DNA of 64,000 nucleotides from Edolisoma coerulescens (taxonomy: Eukaryota; Chordata; Aves; Passeriformes; Campephagidae), in the NCBI GenBank assembly GCA_013397115.1, contig VWZW01004120.1, positions 413,189-477,188 of the forward strand, given 5' to 3'. Positions 37,001 to 49,000 of the stretch are shown piece after piece. Every line of letters begins with the position of its first letter. Positions within the stretch are counted from its first letter, which is position 1. Position numbers and translations under genes: made by a program. The notes below the pieces were generated by a model. It did no database searches. It saw only the letters and a program-made list of their open reading frames with translations, and had not been told where the DNA came from.

Positions 37001-40000
37001 GAGACCCACTTCGTTTCATGCATAAAGTTGGGGCTGCTGGGCCAAGTAAATGAGAACAATAAATCTAGATTTTAATTCAAGAAAGTTCAATGTCTTCAGA
37101 TACTTCAAGTGGTAGGAGAGCAATATATTTCTTCCCTATTTCGTGCATGTTTATTCTGCTGTACCATTAATTTAAACAGTCTGGATGTAAAAATGTCTTC
37201 CTGGTGTGACATTCTTACTAAAATTCTGTGGGTATTTTTCAGGCAGAAAAAATGCTGACCATTTTGTGGTTTTTTGGAAATCATGCGTAATTATGTCATT
37301 TAACCACACAATAAGGCTTTCTGTGGTAATGTTTTAGATAAACAGGAAAACTCATTTTTTACTTTGTTTTCATTGCAGAACTGTCTTTTCTTTTATTTTT
37401 AGTGCAACGTTCTTTGATTATTTTCTTCAAAAATATAACACAACATATTCTGACAGGAAAAATACACCATTAGCAACCTCCTAAAAGTTCTTTTTCAGCG
37501 TTGGTGCCTGTCACAGCACATTTTCTCCATTTTGGGGAAATACAGTGTTTTATGTCTGATGTGCCTGTGTTGCCAAGAAAGTGATGTAAATATGAGGCAT
37601 TTACATAGCCCCGAGGCAGATGATTTCTTCATTAAGGGCCCTTCTCCAGGGGAGTTTGCAGGAAAGTTGAGATGAATACAATAATGGTAGGAGGCTGATG
37701 TGGCTAACTCCAAGGACATTGGATCCCAGAGTAGAGGCTCTCTTTCAGGAATTCCATGGCCCTGAGTCGTGGTGGCTTCATGGAGCTGCTCTGGGGGCTC
37801 AGTGCTGTTCAGTGCCGGAGTTACCCCGGCAGTGCTGCACGCCCCAGGCAGTGACACTGGCTGACAGCTTGCCAGTTTAGTCAGGGCTAAAAGCACAAAA
37901 TGCCACTATTGGGAAGTACATCTCATACTTAATCCTCTGCTCGGGGCTTTTTCCTCCTGCCTGTGTGATGTGGTGGTGGGAGATGGGGGATGAAGGGCAG
38001 GGGATGCTCTGTCCCAGCACTGGAGCTGTGTTGCACACTCTGGCAGAGCCAGACCTTTCCTCAGCTTACCCTGAGCTTACCTCATTCTTTCTGAGCCTGC
38101 TTTGTTGACCAGATTCTTGCAAGGAAAAGGTGATATTGCAGGTAGCCTGGGATGCCTCTGCATGGACCTGAGCATCCAGAATTAGCAGATGTTTCCATCT
38201 CCGTCATGACAAAGTTGCGTTTTAGTGCACTGTACTTACTTTAAGAAGAGTGTCAGTAGAAGAGAAACGAAAAGCAGCTGTTAAAAATGAGAAAGTAAGT
38301 AATAAAAAAGGGCTATACAAATTTTAGGGTGTTGGAGGAATTAGAGTGGAATAGAAAACTCTCCGATGTACTTGGTGCAGAAAAAAACAGATGAAAAGGT
38401 TTGTTTTGTCCATCAGAGAAAACTTTCTCTCTTGCCTCTGCCCGAGAAAGCTGTAGCTGTGTTATTTGTGGGAGAGAGCAGTAATTCATGTAAGAGGAGA
38501 TCTCCACCACATTCAACTTCTCATTTTTCCTTGGTAAACCAGCCTTGAAACTTCTGCTTGTGGAAAAACTTGTCAAATCTCATCACCCTGAACGATGAAA
38601 AGATGTGTTATTTGAACGTGGGGGTTGCCTCCTGTGTTGGACAAATGTCAGGATGTATTTTGTTGGCCAAGACCTGTGCTCTGATACGGTGCTGTTCCCT
38701 TGGTTTTCTGGGGTTTTTTTAGTTAGTCTTGGAACTGCAGAAGCAGGATCCTGGATCCTGGTTTTTGAGTGTTACAAAGCAAGGACTGAGCTTTAGCCGC
38801 TGGGGAGGTGGGGTTTTTCTCTGTAGCTTTGTGTCTCAGTCACCTGGAGCAGTGCAAACCTGGATGGAGCACGGAGGCTTCCCAGGAGGGCTGGACGGTC
38901 TCGATCCTTGCTTCCTCTTCCAGGAGAGTGTGGTAGTCACCGTGGAAAGGCAAGGCCCCAGTTTTATTTGGGATGGGAGCTGTGGCAGGGGGAAGAGCGA
39001 AGGAAGCTCTGGAGAAGGGACTTCCCTGTGGTTTGCAGTGGGACGCTCCAGGGCACCTCGCTCTGCTTCATGGCCGTGCCAGTCAGGGGGTGTTCTGTGT
39101 TAATTCCCTTCCTCAGTTAGGTACACTGTCTCATAAATTATTTATTTCATAAATTTAAAAATGCAGGGAAAATGAATGTTGACACACGGTTGGGTTTTTT
39201 TTTTAATGAGCCCTATCACTGGATGAGCCATGGCCTTTGAGAATCTGCTCTGGCTCATGTGGCAGCATTTGCACAACACTTTTAAGCTCTCTGAGTAAGT
39301 CCTGGGGTTGTGGAATCAACCCTGTGTATTCCGCTTTCATTTCGTGTGTTCTGAGTAGTTTGTGTTTTTACTGAAAACAAAGTCAGATTCCTCTCTGAGC
39401 GAATGGCCAGTGAAAGTGATACTAAGTATGTTTTTATAGAAGTTTCATGTAACTTGTAGTTAATTGAAAGGATGGTTCTGGCAAGTTCATAAATATGTAG
39501 GAGGACAAGATTATGCTGATGTTTTAAAGAGAATATATTTAGTATTGAGGACTGAGATTTCTACTGGGATTAGAAAAAGGGAAGTTTCTGTGGGAGGTTA
39601 GCTTTTTTCTGATGTAGTGATTAATGTGGATTTGAATTTTTGTCATGGCTTTGCTGTGAGACAGTAATGGCAGGTAGCAGGAGGGTATTATCTGTAGCAC
39701 TGGCAGGATGGATGGTCTTTGAGGAGGGGGACATATATTTTTATTGCGTGAAAAATAGTAACACATTTAGTTGGAATCTTATTTGAAGTACCAAAGAGTT
39801 GGAAATAAATTGCATGTGTGGGAGTGTTGTCCTTTTCCTGTCTCCCTCCATCAGACAGGGAAGCAATTGAGGTTTTCTCCCAGCCTGTCTGATGAATTTG
39901 TCGATAGACTTGGGCTGCCACACCCCAGGCCACTGCACACTGCTGCTGCTGCTGCAGGTGTCCTAAACTGATGGCACATCTTTACTTGCATTTGAAATGG

Positions 40001-43000
40001 TTTGGGTGAAGTCAGGCCTAAGTGTACACAACTAACACTTTCTTTTCTTACAAGAGTGTGTCACAGGTAAATGCATTTTATAGTTTCTTAAGGGATAAAA
40101 TGAAACCTAAATGTAGCGTTGCTCAGGAGTTTATCAATTCTGGGCTTGGGAATATGTAAAAACACAGGATTATTCGAGTTCATTGCTCCAAGTGCCTCTT
40201 CAGTACGTAATTAATTTCTAATGCTGTATGCAGGAAACTCTTTGGGCTCTTTTGAGCTTTGCCAGCCAAGATGGGTGTGTTAGCCTTGAAGAAGCAATGC
40301 TGCCTGGTGTGGAGAAGAGTCAGTGTAAAAGTTTTATCAGCAAAACACCAGAGCTGTTGCCCAGCCCAGCAACTGATGTGCCAGAGATTTTGGCTCCTTC
40401 AGCCTAATGTTGGTGGCACAGTTCAGACATGTTCATGTTTTGAGAAAATATTTGGGGCTTGTACTACAGTATTTCTGGAGAATATTGCAGAACCTTTTCA
40501 AAGAAAAAAAAATACAAGTGTCATAATGTATTAAAAATAGTGGCAAGAAAAATAGAAACTTTATTATGTTGGAAAATCCAGAAGCAAAAATTTTGCTGGC
40601 TAACATTTAACATTAATATGTGATGTTGATCCTTCTTGAAAGAGCAAAGACTGGTTTTAAAGCTTTTTTTTTTAATTGCATTCAATATCATCTTCAGTTT
40701 TGAGGCTTGTGTTTGCAGAGAAGATGAACTTCATTACATGCTAATACTTTAGAATGAGGCTGTGTCTGGACAGTAATTTTTTTTTGGTATGTGTGTCATT
40801 GCTGAAATTGTAGTTTGACTTTGATTCTGCTTTGATTCTGAATATTCCATTTCATGCATGATCTTTCTTTCTGAAGCTATTCAGTGTCAAAGATAAAATC
40901 TGAAGTGTTTAATCACTGGGAATCCATTGAGAATTTGTTTGATGTGAATTGGCCTGCTCTGCTAGCTGACAAAAATTAGTGTGGCATCTGCTCTCTTTAA
41001 TGAACATGTGCTAAGTGAACTGTGAGAGGCTTTCCAGCCAAGTGTGGGGTTTTTATCAAAGTAGTTTTGCTGAGTTTTAATCAGTTTTTAAACTTACATT
41101 TTCTAGTGTATTCTGAAGTACTTGGCAAATGAACATGAGGGGTATTGTCCTTTTCTTAGAATTACTGCTCATGTTAGTAGCAAAAATGGTGACTTCTTTC
41201 AAAATCCTTTTTCTTCATTTTGCAAGTTTTGTTGTGGGAAGCAAAGACAAACCAATGGATGAAGCATAAAAAGTGCTTGAAGGAAGTGTATCTGCAAAAC
41301 ATTGAAATTGGCAAAGAAGATTTTAGCAGAAATTGGTTTTTATTATGGCTTCTGTCAATCTTTTAAACTTATGTTTGTGCAAAACATTCAGACTATTGAA
41401 TATTTGGCTCTGAGGAAAGTATCTCCCTTAGTTCCTCCTCCTCAGATTGAAGTGCTTACTGCAGCCTCGTTATAATTTTGTGGCATAGCAAGAAGAGAAT
41501 TCTTTCTAAAAAATGTCAGTGGGTGGATGGGGGTGGTTGTCCTGAAAACCAAAGCAAAATACTCTTAAGGCCTTCCTTGCTTGTCCTGGAAAATGCAAAA
41601 ACCCCAAGAAAATAACAAAAACCCCCAAACCATCCATGCAACTGCTTCTCTTCTGTCAGTTGTGTTTAAGGAGGAATCATCTCGCACGCAGACGTGGTGT
41701 GAGAGTTGTGTGCCCGCGGTGTGTCAGTGGTGCCCGTGTGGTGGCAGCTGTCCCTGCTGGCTGAGACTCGGCTCTGGGATGATAGATTTCAGTTTTGCCC
41801 ACTGGGCAGTCTTTATTTTAAAGTACAGCGAGTGTCAGTGTTTTATCCTAAATGGTGAATTCAATTCTTGCCGGAGTCCACACATGGTAACTCTTCCAAG
41901 AGTTAACTTCTGAATTTAGTGTGACCTATCATTGTCCCAGTTCCATATTTGTGTTTGCAGCACCAGGAGATTTTCCTTCATCTCTTAGCTGCTTGTTTTA
42001 TTGTCCTATAAGGGAAGGATAAAATATGTTTTTATATGACATACAGTGTACTGATGATGATAAATGTGAAAAAGGCAGGCATTTTTGGAGACTGGTAGAA
42101 ATCCTGAATCTATTCTATTTTGAATTAATTTAGATCTCAATTGGTAGTGAATTTTAAGTAATAATCTTTATTGAAATGTCTTTCACAACCACGGAACATT
42201 AATACTGTATAATTGTGCTTGAGGTTGGCCCAGTAGACAAATGCATTCCATCTTCTAGTTTTGGAAGAGTGTATCATGAGTGATACACTCATGAAATAAA
42301 ATGTTTGAGGTGCTGTTTGCATGTTAAGCCAGTGGCCTGCAGGGGTTTCATGCTTTTTGGGATGTCTTGGTCATTTTGATGTTAGAGTCCTTATAATTTT
42401 GCTAAAGTGTTCTTTGTTAAATGGGACAAATCCTGAAAGTCTTACATTAATTTGCCTTTGTTTTGCTCCTTAGACAGTGCCCTGTTGTAAACTAAAATCA
42501 CACATTCCTGAGTGTAAACCGATCATGTTCCCAATGGAAATTTCAGGAATACTTGTGGCTACTTTCAAAATGTGGAAATCTATTTATTTTTTTTTCCACT
42601 TGTTTTTCTTCCCAGCTTTTGGCACTGACTGCGTTCATCTGCATAGAGACCATCATGGAATGCTCCCCTTGCGAAGGCCTGTATTTCTTTGAGTTTGTGA
42701 GCTGCAGTGCACTGGTGGTTACCGGAGCTCTCCTGCTTTTGTTCAGTCTCAACCTTCACACAAGAATACCCCAGATCAACTGGAACCTTACTGTAAGTTC
42801 ATGCAAATTCTCACTCTGTTAAAAATAGCTGCAAATCTGGTTTAAGTTTGGGCTGTGGGCTTTGCTTTCTCCTGTTCTTTAATATTGTGTATGAGTGTTC
42901 TTTATGCTGAGTAAAGTATACATTTTTACTTATATTTATTTTGAATGGTAGCAGCAGAATGTAGCTGTGAAATGTAGCAAGATTAAACTACATTAAATAG

Positions 43001-46000
43001 AACTAAAATTGTGTTGTGATAGATTGTCATTGGGAGGAGAAACTTCCTGCTAATGCCAGCAATTATGCTTTGTGGATGAAGTGGATAAAAATGCAGCCTG
43101 CAGTTATTTAACTTTGACAGATGTTGTATTTACAGTAGCCCATTGTTCTCGCTTAACCTGGGGTTTTTTATATTAGGACAAATTTGCTACATATATTTTC
43201 TTACACAGACTAATACAATCATTGGGCAATAGTGTAGAAAATTGAGTGTTTTCTTTGAAAATCAGGTGTTTTGTATTGCCTACACACATAACTATTAAAC
43301 ATAGACTGGCAATGCTTAATGTGTTCTCAGATACAAGGAAGTTTAGGAAGAGAACTGCTGGCAGTGCACATTCCTTTTGTACAAGTCTCTATTTTCATGC
43401 TGTATTATGAGTTAAACTTTCAGATTGGGTTGCATAAACACAGGTCACAAAATCAACATGTTAAGTCACTCTAGCAAAAGATCTGTCAGCTTCAAGGACA
43501 ATATTTATACCAACTTCTTTGGACAGTACAGATACAATTGTGCCGGTGATCTGTTTTATGTTATAACAGTAATTTTGCAAGCACTGTTGGAGTCCTAGAG
43601 GTTTTTAGGCTTCCATGTGATTTTTAAAAAAAATTGTTCACAACGTAATTTATTAATGTTGCAGTTTGCTTAGTTTCTAAGCCTAAATGGCTTGTTTAAA
43701 TTGAGACTGGAATGTGGAATTAGATGATCCTTTCTACCCTGGGGCTGCATAATCTCCTTCTGAGAGCACTTGGTAGGTAGATAAGGTGTTCTGTGAGCTG
43801 TGGCTGGTAAACTGCACAGGAATTATCCCTCTGAGGCAGCATCAATTGTCTCTGCATAGCACCTGTTAGGGGATTTTTGGGGAAGGTGGGGTTAGAAATC
43901 CAATCAGTTGTGCTTTGGGGTTTTTTTGTTTTGTTTTATAGAGGTATTTTGGTTTCTGAGCAGTGGTCACACTCTGAACCCCCTGCCTAAACAGCTTTGG
44001 AGCAACATGAGCAGGTCAGAGATCAAAGGGCACCTGGAATACCCTGCAAATGCTTTGCTTTAGTTCATAATGCCAGATCCAGAGGGAGAAGGAATTTGCC
44101 ATGATCTCCCAAGTCTCGTTCAATTAGTTGTGTACTGAAGATGAAATGCTTCTTCCATCCTTATACCAGAGTTCTCCAGAAGTGAGAAGGGAACTGGCAG
44201 CTCATGTCTTCTATGAACCGATGAGACCATCCTTCTTCCTGGTATTTCTTATAGATTTCAGCAATCTGATTATATTTGATTTTTATTTATGATTACTGGA
44301 TTTTAGCAAACAGGTGGGACTGTTCCTCTGACAGTACCTTCCTTAATTCAGAGTGCTTGGGACCCTTCTGTGATTCTACAGCTGTTCCTGCTCCTGCAAG
44401 TACAGAGTGTGAGATCAAAGGCTGCTGATAAAACACCTGGGGGACATTACTTTGGCCAAGTTAGTCAGAAATTTAAGAATGTAGGGTTCTGGCTGATTTT
44501 TTTTTTTTCTTTTGCTTATTTTGGCATTTTATTCTTTACAATTTAAATGTATGTTCATACATTATTTGCCTCTTTCAATATTTATTACTTTCCTGTGTTT
44601 GGATGCAGCCTCTGTATATGACACAGTTACTACAGGAGTTGCTTTTTGAACAACAGTCTTTCACATCCCTGAGTGCTTTAGGAGGAAGTCACTCCTACTT
44701 ATGTATAAATTCATCAAGATACGTGCTTTTAAAAATATATATTACTTTATAATGCATATTTCCCTTATGGAAAGTCTCAAACATTGCTTTTAGAAGCTGT
44801 GTGAGAAGAAGAAGCTGTTGCAGTGCTTGAAGGAATTTAATCAACTTAGATTTAGGAAGAAATCTTCCTTTAAAACCAGCACTCCTTCCTAGGAACCATT
44901 GAAACCATTTGCTTTCAAATGATCCTGTGTATTAGAAAGTACCTGGCCATCAACTGCTATTGTCCAACACAGGATTATTTCCTTTAAAAGTTTATTAAAA
45001 TTAGAATTCTTTCCAGTGTGTTGTGGATGTTGGCAGATGTCCCCTGTCCCTGGCTGGAATGAAAATGTGGATCAGTATGGACTAGGATCTAGCAGATATG
45101 CAAAGTTGCTAAATTTTTTTAAATATATATTTATAGCCATTTGGGGAAAAGAGATTTGTTTTGATCCTAATTAGAGACTTGCCAGTCATTTTCATATTTT
45201 CCTGAGGTAAACATGCAAGGAACATGGAGCTGATGAGGGCAGAAAAGAGCCTTGTCTGGGTGTGTTGGAGAGAGGCGGGTTTGTTCCAGCAAGATGAAAG
45301 AACAGTCACTTGTCTGTGTTGTGCAGCACTATCAATATTATGCAAAAATCCAAAAGCTGGGGAACCTGTCGGTGGAAATTTCCATTTCCTTTCTGCCTCA
45401 CAGCTCAAAGGGAGCCCATCCTGCAGGGAGACAGGAGTGGCCCAGGGGAATGGGGAGCACAGCCGCTCCTGCTCCACCGGCAGCTCGGACACACTTGCTT
45501 TCAGAGAGAACTAATGAATTTTGCTATACTTTTGTCTTTGCCTAAATGATCTTTTTGTCGTTTTTCTAAAATTCATGATTTGGATCTCATGTGATGTGCA
45601 GGGAGAGCTGAAGGTCTGGTATCCAAGGGGTGAGTGTGAGCTGGCCCTGCAGGAGCAGGGCTGGGCAGGAAAGGCGCCGGAGTCCCGGGGCTGCGGTGGG
45701 ACTGGGATCCTGCACTGGGATCCTCTCTCCTCTCAGGGAGACCCCACAGTGCTGCCAGAGAGCTGGGAACACTGGAATTTGGCACTGTCTCTTGGATGGG
45801 GGTTTGTGTGACAAGAGAAACCTGACTATCTGAGTACCAATGTAAATCGCTGCATAATCAGCCAGTAGAATGAATTGTTTGTCTGTGTATAGGGAAAAAA
45901 ATCTTCCAAGGCATTTTGACTGTTGGTTTTTTTTAAAAATTATTTTCTTGCAGCACTCACTGGAGTTATGGTAGTGTATTTTGGAGTGTGTTTGCAGTTC

Positions 46001-49000
46001 TTACTGCAGAGTATTTCAGCTGAGAGCAGCCTCAGAAGTGAGGCACAGAACAGAGCACAGCACAAAATCAGTTCCACTGTGCTGGACTCAGTCCCAAGGA
46101 AGCAGCAGGGAGGAAACGGGGACCCAGGTGTGTGTGTTGGGACACACAGACCAGCTGGGGAGTTCTGTGCTGCCTGAACACTCCTTTCATCATCTCTGCA
46201 GGGCTGGGTGTTTTCATTGTTGCAGCAATGAAACCTTGTGTGCAAAGCAACTGACACTTGAAGGAGTTGGCAGAAAATTTCGTGTGGTGCCCAAGTGACA
46301 AACTGTCCTGTGCCAGCCTTGCCTCTGCAGAGGGTAATTCCAAAGCTGTACTTCAAAGGCCTTCACAGGGCAATCCTGATTTTTATTTCTATTTTTTATT
46401 TATTTTTCCCCCTTCTGTTTTGGACAAACATCTTGCTTTTCTTAGCTGTTGAATGAAAAATTAAGTCAGTCATCCTTGACCTTTATGTTTACTGCTTTCA
46501 AAATAGCAGTGCCTATTGAGGATAAAAATGAACATTTTATAAGTTTAAAAAAAATTGTTAGAATTAATTTTCTCTGGGCTCTTCATGGACTGTTCTCATT
46601 TGGTGCATGGTGTAAATGTTATTCTGTAATAAGTGCAGTCTCAAGTTTTAAATACAAGAAATGTCACATATTTGGGTAGTTACTGCAGGTGTGGTCTGTT
46701 GCTTTGTGACAGTAACTTTCTGAAATTGATGTTCATGGACTCTTTTATTGGGGAAGCAATGCTTATGTGTATCTTATGTTTAGCTAGGTAACTCTAAATA
46801 AATGAGGGAAACAAGATATGGCAATTAATGCTCATATGGTTAATTTGGTTCTTTCTACCTAGCACTTATTTTTGCTTGAGGAACCATGTTTTCATGTTTA
46901 ATTGTGGTGCAAAATACTCAAACAGTGTTTAATAACAGAGCAAAATTATGGGAGTTTGACCAGAGTGCTTGGTTTAGAGGAAGGTTTGTAACCTTCAACT
47001 TGATAGCATCATATAGAAGCAAGGGACAATGTTCCCAAACCTTGCAAATAAAGTACTGGTTGGAGGAAAAATTAAGGTCATTGTACAAAAATTTAAAATA
47101 GTAATTAAAAAAATATTAATAACCACACTCACCCTCCCTTCCCCTGACAAACAAACCAGCAAACTCAAACAGAACTAAAAGGAAATGTTACTTGGAGCTC
47201 TCTGTGGAAGATAAATCAGACAGCAGCAGGCCACTGACTTCTGTCACCTTTTGTGGCAAGGTCAGGCTGTTGAAATGTGCAGGCTTCTTTTCCAGAGTAC
47301 ATTAGTTTAGTCACTTTAATCTCCATCTAGATGTAAACTTTTGGATTTCAGAAAGCAAATGGCAAGAGCAACCACCAGTTTAAATGTCATATCTTTGTTT
47401 ACACGAGTTACAATTGCAATATGGCACTGTGTGCCTTTTAAAGAGTACCTGGTCACTTGTGCAGGATGAAGTACAGGATAAAAAGGCAGGGCAGGAATTT
47501 TGATTGAATTATTCTTAAAAGGTTGTGTGAAGTTGTGGAGAGCTGTGGATAAAGGCACGTGGATGTTACTGAAGCCTCTGAGCATCAGAGCCAGCTCCTG
47601 GTGATGTCCCAGCCTGGAAGGCTGAGCAGCAGCTTGGAAGCTGAGGAGCTTTGTAGCTCTCAGGAGTGACGTGATGGCAGTTTCCAGGTCTGTTAACAGA
47701 CCTCTCATTTGTAGCACCAGTTCAGCTTTTCTGTCCTCGTTAATCCAGGAGCCATACCTGCCTGGACGCTTAAAAACAAGAGTGTAGGATGATCACAGAG
47801 TCACAGAATGGGGTTTCCCACCTTTACAGCAGAATCAGCAGAACAAAAGCGTTGCCTTTTTTTAGCATAAAATATTTATCTTGGCATAAGCCCATCTTCA
47901 TCCACGAGTTACAACATCTCTGCCTTGTCCTCCTTCTGACTGGGACAGAGAGCAAATCCATGGCCTTGGATGCTCTCCTTTGGACTGACAGGACCACGGG
48001 GGACTGAAGAGAATTACTTGCAAATAAGCTAGCAAGTGACCAGAAGTATTTTTGGAAAGGAGAAAGGGAGCAGCAGCAGCCTGGAGTGGATTTGTTTCAG
48101 CTCAAAGATTTGATTCTGTTATGGATGGCAGCTCTGTACAGTATTTTATGGCACAGCATACTGTCTCATGAGGTTGCTGTAATTTCAGCAGAAATTCTTC
48201 TACCTCTGTGATGTGGCTTTACTTTGTCTATAAATATAATAGCAAGAACTTCAGCTCCATCATGGCCAGATTTGAAGCAGCTCATCTTTTTTCAATTAGT
48301 TTATTCTTCTTACTGTCACGATTATTCATTTTCTCTTACGTGGAAAAATCTTGAAGTATTTTAGGGAGTGTTCTCTACTTCTTGCTTTTATTTCTGCTCT
48401 GACTTTGCCCCAAGGCCTTGTTGTTTTCTTTTCTTACCTTTCTGCTCTAAGTAGTAGCTCCCACATTTTCGATTAAAAACCTCCACTGCTGTTTGCATGT
48501 CTGATGTTACCATTCCATGTGTGTATGACAGTGTCACTGCTGTCATTGCTCCTGAAGCTCCCGACAGTCTGCTCTGCGGGTATAAAAGATCATTTTCGTT
48601 TTAGCTTTTTCAGAAACCAGCCTTATTGTATGAATGGAAAGCAATTGTTAATTGCCTTAGAAAGGTTTGACCTAAACAGGGAAAATGAAATTGCAGAGAT
48701 GAATAAATTGGAGCCTCAAGATAGAAACAATTCTTTAGATTTAAATTGTTGAATTCTCTGTAAGGAATTTGGTATTCTTTGTAAAAAGTAAACTAGAATA
48801 AAATGCCAGTGATGATGACAAGTTTCTGATATATCAAAGTACATTAGGAAAGGCATCAGCAGTTTAATTTCAGCAGGATTTTATATTCTCTAGTGTCTCA
48901 GACTTCTTGAAAGAATCCTTCAGGTCCATTTGTAGCGTGGAGCTGGGTGGTGAATGTGTCATGTTGTGGGCAGGCCTGGTCATCTTGCTTACACTGGGCT

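Larger units (their letters stand above)
25009..42615 (+). other. CMTM4: CMTM4 intron 1 (17.6 kb)
   Basis: A long first intron. The first 360 bases are still CpG island. It then holds A/T-rich sequence, a T run at about 28675-28692, GC-richer patches at 30.46-30.70 and 38.7-39.1 kb, a CpG-rich block at 33.02-33.39 kb, a GT repeat at 34062-34103 and a hairpin pair at 42267-42293. I see no gene. Open frames here look like chance. Confidence 0.85.

Noticed and set aside
38890..38930. Weak resemblance to the 3' end of a CR1 LINE (GGCTGGACGGTCTCGATCC)
   Set aside because: The match is short and gapped, and the diagnostic terminal octamer repeat is absent.
42050..42120. Possible C/D-box snoRNA (ATGATGA followed about 60 bases later by CTGA)
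   Set aside because: The flanks do not form the terminal stem and no internal box pair is evident.
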